Notes under the pieces: generated by a model
Told to the model about the DNA's origin: nothing
Seen by the model: the letters and a program-made list of their open reading frames with translations, nothing else
Databases searched by the model: none
Part shown: one piece after another, positions 24,255 to 33,391 of the stretch
Layout: every line of letters starts with the position of its first letter
Position numbering within the stretch: position 1 is the first letter of the stretch
DNA from: Labrys sp. WJW
GTDB taxonomy: Bacteria; Pseudomonadota; Alphaproteobacteria; Rhizobiales; Labraceae
DNA: 64,000 nt
Assembly (NCBI RefSeq): GCF_001676615.1
Contig: NZ_LYXZ01000013.1
Coordinates: forward strand, 62,001-126,000
Reading direction: 5' to 3'
Program-made: the position numbers and the translations under genes

Positions 24255-24946
24255 TGGACCTCATCATCACCTACGGCAAGGAAATCCTGGGCGGACTATC
24301 GACCACCCTTGCGCTGTTCATCATCTCGCTCGTCATCGGCTTCGTGCTCGCAGCCACCTGCGCCTTCATCCAGATCTACTTCGGCGGGCTGCTGTCGAGG
24401 GGCGTGTGGAACCTCATGTTCTGCATTCGCGGCGTGCCCATGCTGCTCGTTCTCTACGTTATCTATTACGGTTTCCCAGTGCTCCCGATCATCAGAGACA
24501 CAATTCTTTGGGACGTGTTCTCAAGTCCGTTCTGGTGCGCTGTCTTGTGCCTGTCCATCGTCGAGATGGCCTACACGTCCGAGATCATGCGGGGGTCTTA
24601 TTTTCAAACCCCGAAGGAACAGATCGAAGCTGCCAAATCGCTTGGCCTGAGCGGCTTCCAGACATTCCGCGTGGCGATACTTCCAGCCATGCTGCGCAAC
24701 GGTTTTGCCGCCTACACCACCGAAGTCATCATGCTTTGCAAATCCACCGCGCTCGCCTTCACCGTTACAGTGATGGACGTCATGGGGTTCGCCAACGAGA
24801 TCCGCTCGCGCACGCTCGACGTCTACGAACCGCTGCTCAGCGCGGGCGCAATCTACATCTGCATCACCATCATGAGCCGCGTCGCTCTTTCGACGGTCTT
24901 TTCGCTGGTCGCCGTTTCCGGCCGCGATCGGATCAGGGCGCTGTGA
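24254..24946 (+). CDS. Amino-acid ABC transporter permease 2 (HisQ/GlnP type)
   Basis: The 230-residue inner-membrane protein starts at the ATG overlapping the previous stop. It has the family loop QIEAAKSLGLSGFQTFRVAILP and membrane segments such as LSTTLALFIISLVIGFVLAA. Its own stop again overlaps the start of the ATPase gene, so the three proteins are translationally coupled. Confidence 0.9.
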   Translation: MDLIITYGKEILGGLSTTLALFIISLVIGFVLAATCAFIQIYFGGLLSRGVWNLMFCIRGVPMLLVLYVIYYGFPVLPIIRDTILWDVFSSPFWCAVLCLSIVEMAYTSEIMRGSYFQTPKEQIEAAKSLGLSGFQTFRVAILPAMLRNGFAAYTTEVIMLCKSTALAFTVTVMDVMGFANEIRSRTLDVYEPLLSAGAIYICITIMSRVALSTVFSLVAVSGRDRIRAL

Positions 24947-25737
24947 TGGCGCGATCGAACGATGCTCCATTGGAGAGGAATCCGGCAATGGCCGAGAGTG
25001 ATTTTGTGAGATCTGTCGAAATCGAAGGCATGAGCAAGTGGTTCGGCGATTTCCAGGTCCTGACCGACATCAATCTGACCGTGAAGGAGGGCGAGAAGAT
25101 CGTGGTCTGCGGGCCTTCCGGATCAGGGAAATCGACGATGATCCGCTGCATCAACGGTCTGGAGCCATTCCAGGACGGTGCCGTCAGGGTAAACGGCATC
25201 GCCTTGTCGCAAAAGTCGAGGGTGCTCGATGCCGTCCGCAGGAATGTCGGCATGGTCTTCCAGCAGTTCAACCTGTTTCCCCATCTCACGGTCCTCGAAA
25301 ACTGCACCCTGGCGTTGAGGTGGGTCCACAAAATGCCGCGCAAGGAAGCCGAAGACCTTGCGAAGCACTATCTGGCATGGGTCAGAATTCCTGAACAGGC
25401 GGGCAAGTACCCGCGCCAATTGTCGGGAGGCCAGCAACAACGCGTGGCGATCGCGCGATCGCTGTGCGCCAGGCCGAAAATCCTGCTCTGCGACGAGCCG
25501 ACATCCTCCCTCGATCCCGAGATGGTGAAGGAGGTGCTGGAAACGCTCGCCGATCTCGCAGATGACGGGATCACCATCATCTGCGTCACGCATGAGATGG
25601 GGTTCGCCCGCAGGATCGCGGACCGCATCATCTTCATGGATCAGGGGAAGATTGTCGAAGAGGCGGCACCCTCCGTGTTTTTCGGCAATCCGCGCGAAGC
25701 GCGCACCAGGCAATTTTTGGAGCAGATTCTCCACTGA
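24946..25737 (+). CDS. Amino-acid ABC transporter ATP-binding protein (HisP/GlnQ type)
   Basis: The 263-residue product carries Walker A GPSGSGKST, the Q-loop in VFQQFNLFPHLTV, the signature LSGGQQQRVAIARSL and Walker B ILLCDEPTSSLDPE. The ATG at 24946 overlaps the upstream stop; a second ATG at 24988 would remove 14 non-conserved residues and is a possible alternative start. It energises the importer of the cargo operon. Confidence 0.92.
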   Translation: MARSNDAPLERNPAMAESDFVRSVEIEGMSKWFGDFQVLTDINLTVKEGEKIVVCGPSGSGKSTMIRCINGLEPFQDGAVRVNGIALSQKSRVLDAVRRNVGMVFQQFNLFPHLTVLENCTLALRWVHKMPRKEAEDLAKHYLAWVRIPEQAGKYPRQLSGGQQQRVAIARSLCARPKILLCDEPTSSLDPEMVKEVLETLADLADDGITIICVTHEMGFARRIADRIIFMDQGKIVEEAAPSVFFGNPREARTRQFLEQILH

Positions 25738-25795
25738 GTCTCGGCCTGGCACGACGATCGACCAAGAATCCAAGCAATTTCGTAGGCAATAAGAA

Positions 25796-27043
25796 ATGAA
25801 TCTAGTGGCTGACACACTGTCGCTGGCGACGGAGCAACGTTCGCTCGGCCCGACGAACCCCGTATTCCCCCTGCTGCCGGCGCTGCTTTCAGGATGCCCC
25901 GTCTCCTCGGAGGAGGACATGCAATATCCGCTCGAGGTGGCCTATGATTACGCATCGGTGAGCCGCGTCTCCTTCAAGAAGGGCTCTGGCTGGAACGACT
26001 GGCAGGAACTCCTGCCGCCGCTGCACCCGAAAATGACCATGCCGGTCGGCGGCACGCCGCTGGTGGACGTGTCAGGCGTCGCGCCCCAACGCTTCCGCGC
26101 GCGCGGCGTGTTTGTGAAGGACGAAAGCCGGAACCCGACCTGGAGCCACAAGGACCGGCTGAACCGCTTCACGGTTTCGGCTGCCCTCTATGAAGGAGCA
26201 TCGACCATCATCGTGGCCTCGTCGGGAAATCACGGCGTATCGGCGGCGGCGATGGCCAGACGTGCGGGACTGAATTGCGTCGTCCTCACCATGCCTGAAG
26301 TCAGCCCGGCATTTCGGGACATGATTCTCGGCTATGGCGCATTTCCCATATTCCTGCCGGCGGAAGACCGTTGGCCGGCAATGCGGCTGCTTCAGCAGGT
26401 TTCCGGAACTTACCCCGTCAGCAATCTCACGACGGTGCACACCGGGCACCCTTGGGGGCCGGAAGGCTACAAGACCATCGCCTATGAAATTCTCGCCGAT
26501 CTGGATGGGCTGGTTCCAGCGGCCGTGGTGGTGCCTACGGGCTACGGCGAGATGCTGTACGGCATCTACAAAGGCTTCAACGAGGCCCGGCTGCTGGGAC
26601 ATATTGATCGAATACCACAGCTCGTATCGGTCGAGCCGGCGGCGCGCGGCCCCCTCTACCACGCCATCAAGGCTGGCCAGCCGGCCACGACGGTCGCTGC
26701 AAATCCGACGATACAATCTGGGACCGCCACCACGGTGAATGGCTACAGATCCGTCGTCGCAATGCGCGAAAGCAAGGGCATCCCGCTGCTGGTCGACGAC
26801 GATGCGGCACTTGCCGCGCACGCGGTCATGGCCCGCCAGGGACTGTGGCAGGAAGTCTCTTCGAGCGCCGCCTTTGCCGCTCTCGAGGATATTCCTGATC
26901 TCGATAGCGATGGGCCGGTGGTCGTGATGGGCTGCTCGACCGGCCTGAAGGAACCCACGGCATCCATGCAGGTGTCTATGGCGAAAGCGGATCTGGCGTC
27001 GCTGCGCGCCTACCTGAAACGCGAATACGGCTTCGAGCTCTGA
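25796..27043 (+). CDS. PLP-dependent lyase, fold type II (threonine synthase / diaminopropionate ammonia-lyase-like)
   Basis: In this 415-residue protein the cofactor Lys is predicted in NPTWSHKDRLNR, and the PLP-phosphate region is SSGNHGVSAAAMARRAGL. In threonine synthases the corresponding text is PTGSFKDR, so the SHKDR form points to a divergent lyase or synthase acting on an amino acid with a leaving group at the beta or gamma carbon. Lying between an amino-acid importer and a dipeptidase, it probably performs a catabolic elimination on the imported or hydrolysed compound. The precise reaction is unknown. Confidence 0.75.
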   Translation: MNLVADTLSLATEQRSLGPTNPVFPLLPALLSGCPVSSEEDMQYPLEVAYDYASVSRVSFKKGSGWNDWQELLPPLHPKMTMPVGGTPLVDVSGVAPQRFRARGVFVKDESRNPTWSHKDRLNRFTVSAALYEGASTIIVASSGNHGVSAAAMARRAGLNCVVLTMPEVSPAFRDMILGYGAFPIFLPAEDRWPAMRLLQQVSGTYPVSNLTTVHTGHPWGPEGYKTIAYEILADLDGLVPAAVVVPTGYGEMLYGIYKGFNEARLLGHIDRIPQLVSVEPAARGPLYHAIKAGQPATTVAANPTIQSGTATTVNGYRSVVAMRESKGIPLLVDDDAALAAHAVMARQGLWQEVSSSAAFAALEDIPDLDSDGPVVVMGCSTGLKEPTASMQVSMAKADLASLRAYLKREYGFEL

Positions 27044-27110
27044 CCCGCAGGACCGCGCAGCCGACCTGGCGACCATCACCGGCAGCCGGAATCAACAGAC
27101 AGGCGAGACC

Positions 27111-28499
27111 ATGTCCAACCTCGAGAATGCCCTTCTGGAAGCGGACCGCAATCTGCAGGCCGCGACCGCCAAGCTCTTTGATCTGATATCGATCCCTTCC
27201 GTTTCCAGCGATCCGGAAGGAAAGCCCGGCATCGAACAGGCGGCGCGCTGGTTGTGCGACGAGCTTTCCGGCTTGGGCTTCGACGCACGCGTGGTGGAGA
27301 CCGAGGGGCACCCGCTCGTGCTGGCCCACTCGACGGACGACCCCCGGGCTGGCCGGCCGAAATTGCTCTTCTACGGTCACTATGATGTGCAGCCGGTTGG
27401 CACATTGGAGGATTGGCGGCATAGGCCATTCGAGCCGAAGATCATCGAGGAAGACGGGGTTCGCCGCTTCTACGGACGGGGCGCCTCGGACAGCAAGAGC
27501 CAGCTATGGACATTCATCGAGGGGCTCCGCGCATGGAAGTCCGTCCATGGCGGCTTCGCGGGCAAGGTGACCATTCTGCTGGAAGGGGAGGAGGAGTCCG
27601 GCTCCCACAGCCTGCCGGCCTTCCTGGAAGCGCATCGGGATGAACTGGCGTGCGACATAGCTTTCATCTGCGATAGCGACATGTGGTCCCCGACGCAGCC
27701 GGCACTGAGCCTGCGCCTGAAAGGCCTGCTGCACGAAAAGGTCACGATCTTCGCGCCGAACCGCGACCTGCATTCAGGCTATTTCGGAGCGGTCGCGGCA
27801 AATCCGATCCGCATCCTCGGTTCGATCCTTGCAGGCATCCACGACAAGGCCGGGCGCGTGACCATCGAGGGCTTCTACGATGGCGTGAAGGAGATTGCGC
27901 CAACGCTTCGCGCCCAATGGCGCGCTCTTTCGGGTGAAACCGATCTTTTCGACAAGGTCGATCTGACGGGCGGCACCGTCGAGCAAGGCTATTCGCCGCT
28001 TGAGGCCATCTGGGGCCGGCCCACGATCGATTTCAATGGCGTGACCGGCGGAAACCAGGGACCCGGGGAGCGCTCCGTCATCCCCGGTTCCGCCACCGCG
28101 CGGCTGTCTTTCCGCCTGGTGGAGGGACAGGATCCGGCGCATGTCCGCCAGACCTTCCAGCGCCATGTCCGGTCGCGCTTGCCGGAGGGATGCACGGTGG
28201 AGTTCGAAGGGTTTCCGGGCAGTAGCGCGGTTACCTTGCCCGAGGACAATCCATTCGTGAAAGCAACGGCCCGCGGATTGGCAAGGGAATGGGAAAGCTC
28301 GACTGTCTTGAAGGGCTCCGGCGGATCGATCCCGCTCGCGCAGCAATTCAAGGACATGCTCGGCATCGATTGCATCGTGATCGGCTTCATCCTGCCCGAT
28401 GACGCGATACACGCGCCTGACGAGCGCTATGACATCGAGCGGTTTCACAAAGGCGTACGCAGTTGGCTCCGCATCCTGGACGAAATCCAGAGAGCCTAG
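27111..28499 (+). CDS. M20 family dipeptidase / metallohydrolase
   Basis: The 462-residue product has the M20 two-zinc site: YGHYDVQP supplies His and Asp, EGEEESGS supplies the catalytic Glu and a ligand, FICDSDMW supplies Asp, and the C-terminal DDAIHAPDERY supplies His. DLHSGYFGAVAANP marks the dimerisation domain of the carnosinase/dipeptidase branch. It is cytoplasmic, with no signal peptide. Members cleave dipeptides or N-acyl amino acids, so it may release the amino acid used by the PLP enzyme encoded just before it. Confidence 0.88.
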   Translation: MSNLENALLEADRNLQAATAKLFDLISIPSVSSDPEGKPGIEQAARWLCDELSGLGFDARVVETEGHPLVLAHSTDDPRAGRPKLLFYGHYDVQPVGTLEDWRHRPFEPKIIEEDGVRRFYGRGASDSKSQLWTFIEGLRAWKSVHGGFAGKVTILLEGEEESGSHSLPAFLEAHRDELACDIAFICDSDMWSPTQPALSLRLKGLLHEKVTIFAPNRDLHSGYFGAVAANPIRILGSILAGIHDKAGRVTIEGFYDGVKEIAPTLRAQWRALSGETDLFDKVDLTGGTVEQGYSPLEAIWGRPTIDFNGVTGGNQGPGERSVIPGSATARLSFRLVEGQDPAHVRQTFQRHVRSRLPEGCTVEFEGFPGSSAVTLPEDNPFVKATARGLAREWESSTVLKGSGGSIPLAQQFKDMLGIDCIVIGFILPDDAIHAPDERYDIERFHKGVRSWLRILDEIQRA

Positions 28500-28558
28500 A
28501 GCCAGGCCGCGCTTTTCAAAAGCACCTTCGACTCTTGCTGAAAGGCCTGTGCAAGCCG

Positions 28559-29782
28559 GTGTCCAGCGTCCGCTCACTACCCTTCCTCCGGCTCTGGTCC
28601 GGCAATACCGCTTGCAGCATTGCCACCTGGGCGCTGCCTTTCGTGCTCGGCTTCGCTGTGTCGCAAAACATTCTGTCCGCGATTGATCTCGGCCTTTTCC
28701 TCGCGCTCCGCTCGCTCGGCTTTCTTGCCGCGGTGCCGATCGGCGGTGTCATGGCCGACCGGATCGGAAGCCGCAGGATCATACTGGCCTCAAGCCTGAT
28801 CGCCGCCGGCGGAACCCTGCTCATCTGCATCGAGCTTGCCCGGGATGCGCAGGCAGCGTCGTTGCTGACCGGAGCGGGCGTGCTCCTATCGGGTATCGGG
28901 CAGGGCGCTTCCAGGCCTGTCTATCAGTCGATCGTGCCATGCGTCGTGCCTGAAGCGGACCTCCAAACCGCCAACGCGGCGCTCAGCCTCTCGGTGCGGG
29001 GAACGATCCTGGTCGGGCCTGCCACCGCCACGCTGATCGCCACCCTGTTTGGTGTTGCGGCTGCATTCCTCGCGATCGGGATACTCTGGACCGTCAGCGC
29101 CCTACTACCGCCCTGGCCGACGGAGCCTCGCAAGCAGGCTGACAGGTCAACATCGCAGTCGGCCTTTTTGAAGCGCTTCGCGGCTGACTTTGCCGAGGGC
29201 TATCGCGAAGCGCGGCGCCATCCCTGGTTTTTCGCCGCGCTCGCGGCCCTCTGCGCCGTCGTGGCGACAGGCTATTCCGTCACCAATGTACTTGTGCCCG
29301 TCATCAGCGCCGAGGTGTTCGGCGACGTGACGCTGCTGGTGTGCAGCGTCACGGCATACATGTCGGGTGCGCTGGTCGGCGCCGTTGTGGTTTCGTGCTG
29401 GAAGCCGGCCAAGAGGGGGTGGTGGGCGCTCGCCGGCTTGGGCAGCTACGCGCTGGTGCCGCTCAGCCTCCTGGCGGCCGAGACGTTCTGGCTTCCGATG
29501 GCCGCCTATGCTCTTGCCGGCTTTGGCATGGAATTGTTCAACGTCATCTGGTTCACCGCCATCCAGGACGGGATTGCCCGCGAAAAGCTCGCGCGCGTCT
29601 CCTCGCTGGATTTCATCGTATCCTATGGCCTGGCGCCGCTGGGCCTGTCGGCGATTGCGCCCTTGTCGGCAATCATCGGCATCACGCCGATTCTCATCGC
29701 GACTGCGGTCATCTGCATGCTGGCCGCGATCCTTGCCGGCATGACTCCCACGGCGGCGGAGTTTCGTCTGAAACGGACGTGA
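28559..29782 (+). CDS. MFS transporter
   Basis: The frame encodes a 12-helix major facilitator protein with the loop 2-3 motif GGVMADRIGSRR. No ATG is available near the true start. The GTG at 28559 gives 407 residues beginning just before LRLWSGN, the usual first-helix entry of this family; TTG codons at 28463 and 28535 are alternatives, the first overlapping the dipeptidase gene. It may export a by-product or toxic intermediate, or be a second importer, of the cargo pathway. The start is uncertain; the family is clear. Confidence 0.78.
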   Translation: MSSVRSLPFLRLWSGNTACSIATWALPFVLGFAVSQNILSAIDLGLFLALRSLGFLAAVPIGGVMADRIGSRRIILASSLIAAGGTLLICIELARDAQAASLLTGAGVLLSGIGQGASRPVYQSIVPCVVPEADLQTANAALSLSVRGTILVGPATATLIATLFGVAAAFLAIGILWTVSALLPPWPTEPRKQADRSTSQSAFLKRFAADFAEGYREARRHPWFFAALAALCAVVATGYSVTNVLVPVISAEVFGDVTLLVCSVTAYMSGALVGAVVVSCWKPAKRGWWALAGLGSYALVPLSLLAAETFWLPMAAYALAGFGMELFNVIWFTAIQDGIAREKLARVSSLDFIVSYGLAPLGLSAIAPLSAIIGITPILIATAVICMLAAILAGMTPTAAEFRLKRT

Positions 29783-29838
29783 ACGGAACAGGACAAGGGG
29801 TTATGGCGGCTTCGCCCGACAGACAATGGAGAGGTTTT

Positions 29839-30843
29839 ATGGCTAGTCAGGTCTGGTCCACCATCGATTTTGAAAGGCATGGCGTCCAGTCCGACTATGC
29901 CCGGGTTCCCTACTCATCCGACACATCAGCCTATGGCTGGCTCCCGGTTCCGATGATCTGCGTGAACGAGGGGGAGGGCCCGACCGTTCTTTTGACGGCC
30001 GGGACCCATGGCGACGAGTATGAAGGGCAGATCGCCTTGCGCAGGATCGCCCACGCCCTTACGCAGACGAAAGTCAAAGGCCGGGTCATCATCCTGCCGG
30101 AATTGAACCGTCCGGCGGTCATCGCGGGGCGCAGAAACTCGCCGCTGGATGGAGGAAACCTCAACCGGCTGTTCCCCGGCGACGCCGCGGGCGGCCCGAC
30201 CGCCATGATCGCGCATTACGTGACCGAGGTCCTCTTTCCGCTGACCGATTACGTGCTCGACCTTCATTCGGGCGGAAGCTCGCTGGACTACATGCCCGTG
30301 GCCTTCGCACATCGCGGCCGCACGCCGCAACAGGCGCGGCGGATCGAGGAACTGCTCGATGCCTTCCGTGCTCCAAACAGCATTCTCACCGATGGCAAGG
30401 GTGGGGGCGGAGCCGCGACGCTCTACGCTTCGGCGGTCGCACACGGACTGGCGGCGCTGACAACGGAGCTCGGCGGTGGACCGGGACTGTCGCCGGCCGG
30501 CGCCGACCTGGCGGAGGCCGGCATCCGCCGCGTTCTGCGCCAAATGGGGATCGCGCCGGAGATTTCGGCACCGGAAGCCCAACCTGCCCGCCGGCTGAAA
30601 ATGCTGCCGCCCGCCTCCTCGATCTACGCGCCCTCAGACGGTCTTTTCGAACCGATCGCGAAGATCGGCGACCCGGTCAAAAGCGGGGAACCGGCAGGAT
30701 ATCTGCATCCGCTTGGTCTGCCGCTGGCCAAACCGCTCGAACTCCGCTTCAGTGCCGACGGCATCGTGATCTTCCGGAGATTTCCCACCCTCACCGCAAC
30801 CGGCGATGCGCTCTATGGCCTGTGTGCCGAGATCGGCGGTTGA
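29839..30843 (+). CDS. Succinylglutamate desuccinylase / aspartoacylase family deacylase (AstE/DoeB-like)
   Basis: The 334-residue product starts at the ATG at 29839 after GGAGAGG. Zinc ligands are visible in TAGTHGDEYEG (His-x-x-Glu) and VLDLHSGG (His). DoeB/EutE members remove the acetyl group from N-acetyl-diaminobutyrate in ectoine breakdown; AstE removes succinate. Directly downstream and convergent is an M24 peptidase gene, the same family pair as in ectoine catabolism. This suggests hydrolysis of an N-acyl or cyclic amino acid, but not necessarily ectoine. Confidence 0.82.
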   Translation: MASQVWSTIDFERHGVQSDYARVPYSSDTSAYGWLPVPMICVNEGEGPTVLLTAGTHGDEYEGQIALRRIAHALTQTKVKGRVIILPELNRPAVIAGRRNSPLDGGNLNRLFPGDAAGGPTAMIAHYVTEVLFPLTDYVLDLHSGGSSLDYMPVAFAHRGRTPQQARRIEELLDAFRAPNSILTDGKGGGGAATLYASAVAHGLAALTTELGGGPGLSPAGADLAEAGIRRVLRQMGIAPEISAPEAQPARRLKMLPPASSIYAPSDGLFEPIAKIGDPVKSGEPAGYLHPLGLPLAKPLELRFSADGIVIFRRFPTLTATGDALYGLCAEIGG

Positions 30844-30850
30844 GCGTCAT

Positions 30851-32038
30851 TCATGGCAGGACGAAAAGCTCGCGAGGCATCGTGGTCAGCGACTCATGTC
30901 CCGTCGCCGTAACGCGGACGGTGTCCTCGACCATCATGCCGTCCACGCCGAGTTCGTAATAGGGTGTTTCCAGGCAGAGGCACATCCCTTCGACGAGCGG
31001 GGTGGTGTCGGAAGGGTTGATCAGCGGCGAGTCATACGAGCGCAGCCCGATGCCATGGCCGCAATGCTGCCGCCTGTACTCGGGCAAGCCGTTGGTACGC
31101 ACGGCCTTTACCGCCACCCCGAACAGCTCATTGGCTGCGATCCCCGCACGCACCGCCGCAAGCTCTTCGTCCAGTCCCACACGCAGCGCCTGGTAAATCC
31201 TGCGCTGCCGGGCATCGGGTTCGCCGAAAACGAAAGTCCTGGCTATATCGGACCAATAGCCGTCGACGGTGCATCCGGCATCGATACGGATCATCTCGCC
31301 TTTGGCGATCACCCTCCAGGTGGGATAGGCATCCGCCAGTGCCGACCTTGGCCCTGATGTCACGGAAACAAAGCGCGGAATTCCTCCGCCGGTGACGATA
31401 TTACCGGTGAGCCCCGCTGCAATGTCGAATTCGGTCATGCCGGCGCGAGCGTTCTCGATCACCCATCGAAAGCCATTCTCGATCAGTCGCACGGCCTTTC
31501 GCAGGCGCACCAATTCGCCGGCCGTTTTCGTGGCGCGTGCCCGTGCAATGTCCAGCGTGACGTCGATAACGGACCGTTCACCGAATATCTCGCGGCACAT
31601 GGTCCAGACCAGATCGTCATTCGTGCGGTCCACGCCGATGAGGCCGCTCGCTGGCCTTAATGCTCTCAAGGCTTCGGCAAGGGCTTCCTCAAAACCCACG
31701 CTTGCCGGTCGGCCAAAGTCCGCCGGTCCGAGGGCTGCCGATACGAAATGGAAAACACCGTACCGATATAGCAGGCCGGCATCGCCCAGCACGTCGAGCG
31801 CGGGGCCTGCATCGGCAGCGCTTGCGACCAGCGATGCCTCGTCGCGAGAGGCAAGCACTGCGGATCGATAAGTTGGCGCCAGATCGTGCGCCATGCTCAC
31901 ATAACCGGACAGATAACTTTTGTTGATCGTGTCGGAGGACACGATCAATGCAACCTCGTGCGGCACTTCCGCGAAGACCTTGGTTCTCAGTTCTGCCGCC
32001 AGAACCGTCATGTCCATGCTGCTGTCTGCGTCATTCAC
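30851..32038 (-). CDS. M24 family metallopeptidase (Xaa-Pro dipeptidase-like) with complete metal site
   Basis: The 395-residue reading starts at a GTG (32038) that follows GGGGA at 9 bases; ATGs at 32017 and 32011 are alternatives. All five M24 metal ligands can be read: Asp in IRIDAG, Asp in YWSDIARTF, His in CGHGIGL, Glu in CLETPYYE and Glu in VEDTVRV. It should therefore be a true metal-dependent aminopeptidase or prolidase, in contrast to the M24 protein at 58307-59455. The gene lies 29 bases after the GntR regulator gene on the same strand and is convergent with the deacylase gene. Confidence 0.85.
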   Translation of the reverse strand: MNDADSSMDMTVLAAELRTKVFAEVPHEVALIVSSDTINKSYLSGYVSMAHDLAPTYRSAVLASRDEASLVASAADAGPALDVLGDAGLLYRYGVFHFVSAALGPADFGRPASVGFEEALAEALRALRPASGLIGVDRTNDDLVWTMCREIFGERSVIDVTLDIARARATKTAGELVRLRKAVRLIENGFRWVIENARAGMTEFDIAAGLTGNIVTGGGIPRFVSVTSGPRSALADAYPTWRVIAKGEMIRIDAGCTVDGYWSDIARTFVFGEPDARQRRIYQALRVGLDEELAAVRAGIAANELFGVAVKAVRTNGLPEYRRQHCGHGIGLRSYDSPLINPSDTTPLVEGMCLCLETPYYELGVDGMMVEDTVRVTATGHESLTTMPRELFVLP

Positions 32039-32067
32039 TGTGGTAATCCCCGAAGCCGGCGACCCGG

Positions 32068-32841
32068 TCAGCCCAGACTTGCCAGAGGTTGGAGCGGGCT
32101 GAACTCTCCGATGAACTCGTTGCGATAGCCGGGAAAAGACAACTTCACCCAGGTCAATGCATCGGTGTGCGCCCATGTCCGCCGCTCCGACACCAGCAGC
32201 GGTTCGTTGGGCGCGAGGCCCAGCACCTTGGCAATTCGGCGGTCTGCATTCGTTGCCCGGATCGTGTTGATCAGCCGCGTGCACGGTAGCCGCGCCAACA
32301 GCCATTCGTTCGGCAGCACTTTATCAAACGTTTCGAATTCGACTTCAGGAATAACCGAGATGCGGATAAATCGTTGCTCGAACACCTCGTTCGTGCCGTT
32401 GGCCTGATGGACGAGTTCAAGCCTTAGCAGACGTTCGTTCTCGACCGCCTCTTGCCATCCATAGGCCTGTGCGGCGTCAACGACCTCGCGTTCGAGCAGT
32501 TCGAAGCTGTAGGTCTTGTTTGCGCTCTCGATCTTGTCGCGAATATCGATGACGCCGATGACTGCGTGATTGTCCGTGCGTTCACTGACGAAAGTCCCCA
32601 GACGCCGTCGCCGGACAATGATCTTGGCGTTCGCCAGATTGTTCAGCACTTTGTTCAGCGGCGCTCTAGAGACACCAAGTGTGAACGCCAGGTCTTCCTC
32701 CGGCGGAATTCGATACCCCGGCGGCCAGGCGCCGGTCTGGATTTTGCCGCGGATCGCACGCTCGATCTGCTGGTGCGGTGCTCCGACGCCATCCAGCGTA
32801 AGATCAGGAGATATCTCACTTTTTCTGCCACGTGTCTTCAT
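32068..32841 (-). CDS. GntR family transcriptional regulator, HutC/UTRA type
   Basis: The 257-residue product from the ATG at 32841 has an N-terminal winged helix (QIERAIRGKIQTGAWPPGYR, then DLAFTLGVSRAPLNKVLNNL) and a C-terminal UTRA ligand-binding domain ending with TWVKLSFPGYR. HutC-type regulators repress amino-acid catabolic operons and respond to a pathway intermediate. The ribosome binding site is weak, and an in-frame GTG upstream is possible. It very probably controls the cargo operon through the palindrome at 22580-22595, as well as the M24 gene just downstream. Confidence 0.85.
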   Translation of the reverse strand: MKTRGRKSEISPDLTLDGVGAPHQQIERAIRGKIQTGAWPPGYRIPPEEDLAFTLGVSRAPLNKVLNNLANAKIIVRRRRLGTFVSERTDNHAVIGVIDIRDKIESANKTYSFELLEREVVDAAQAYGWQEAVENERLLRLELVHQANGTNEVFEQRFIRISVIPEVEFETFDKVLPNEWLLARLPCTRLINTIRATNADRRIAKVLGLAPNEPLLVSERRTWAHTDALTWVKLSFPGYRNEFIGEFSPLQPLASLG

Positions 32842-32932
32842 GGAAATAACATAGACCACAGTCCTCGATTCAGAAAAGAGACGATTATCATCGCCCTTGC
32901 CCGTGAGTGTGGCCGCTGCGGGTGTCACGGGC

Positions 32933-33126
32933 TGCCTTTTCGAAGCGTCGGTACTTTATGGGGGAAGACGTAGCGGTTGGTCCCTCCGCGAAGAGTGTGT
33001 CCAAAGGGGCCGTGGCAAGTGACCGGCAAGGACGGAGCTCTTGCTGTGTATCTCCCGGTCTGCGCTCGCGAAAGCACAATCCCTCCGACTGACGGATCCC
33101 CTAAGTCCGTTCGGTTTCCAGCCGCA
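32933..33126. repeat. Direct repeat, copy B left block
   Basis: This is the counterpart of 21489-21686 in the same orientation. It directly precedes the right block with a 14-base junction, so the ssb gene and its leader and terminator (about 630 bases in copy A) are absent. Confidence 0.8.
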
Positions 33127-33140
33127 CTCCCCACCGTTCT

Positions 33141-33265
33141 CACTCCGGCTTGCCAGCCGGAACGGAGCGGCCCCCGCACCTGCCGGCGCTGTCGGGGGCC
33201 GCACTCTCTTTCTCTCTCTGACGTCCCAGTCTACGGCTCACTCCGTCAGCCTCAAGGACGAGCGG
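33141..33265. repeat. Direct repeat, copy B right block
   Basis: This is the counterpart of 22316-22438. The opening 32 bases are identical to copy A, and the remainder is alignable with small length differences. Confidence 0.8.
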
Positions 33266-33391
33266 TCCCCCCAAAATTCTGGCGAATTTCGGCTCCCCCG
33301 CCCGCCGGCTCTGCCGGTCGCTGCGCGATCCTTGATCCTGTCTTCGCTGCGTCCGTGCCCGCCTCCCGTCATCGAGACCAAGGAGAACGCC

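Larger units (their letters stand above)
22439..32932. mobile_element. Cargo block inserted in the element backbone, flanked by copies of the ssb-region sequence
   Basis: Ten catabolic and transport genes lie between copy A (21489-22438) and copy B (32933-33265) of the same non-coding sequence. Genes outside the block on both sides belong to the conjugative core. This is what recombination between, or duplication of, ssb-flanking sequence would produce. No transposase or integrase is inside. Confidence 0.55.
32842..33391. other. Intergenic region carrying copy B of the ssb-flanking sequence
   Basis: No gene is seen. The left part holds the promoter region of the GntR gene. From 32933 to 33265 it is repeat copy B, in which the left and right blocks are joined by only 14 bases. 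The rest (33266-33391) leads to the small gene at 33392 and contains an AAGGAGAA ribosome binding site. Confidence 0.6.

Noticed and set aside
21489..33265. The flanking repeats read as attachment sites of a separate integrating element
   Set aside because: They are long, diverged, split by ssb in one copy, not next to a tRNA, and no integrase gene lies between them; duplication of backbone sequence explains them better.
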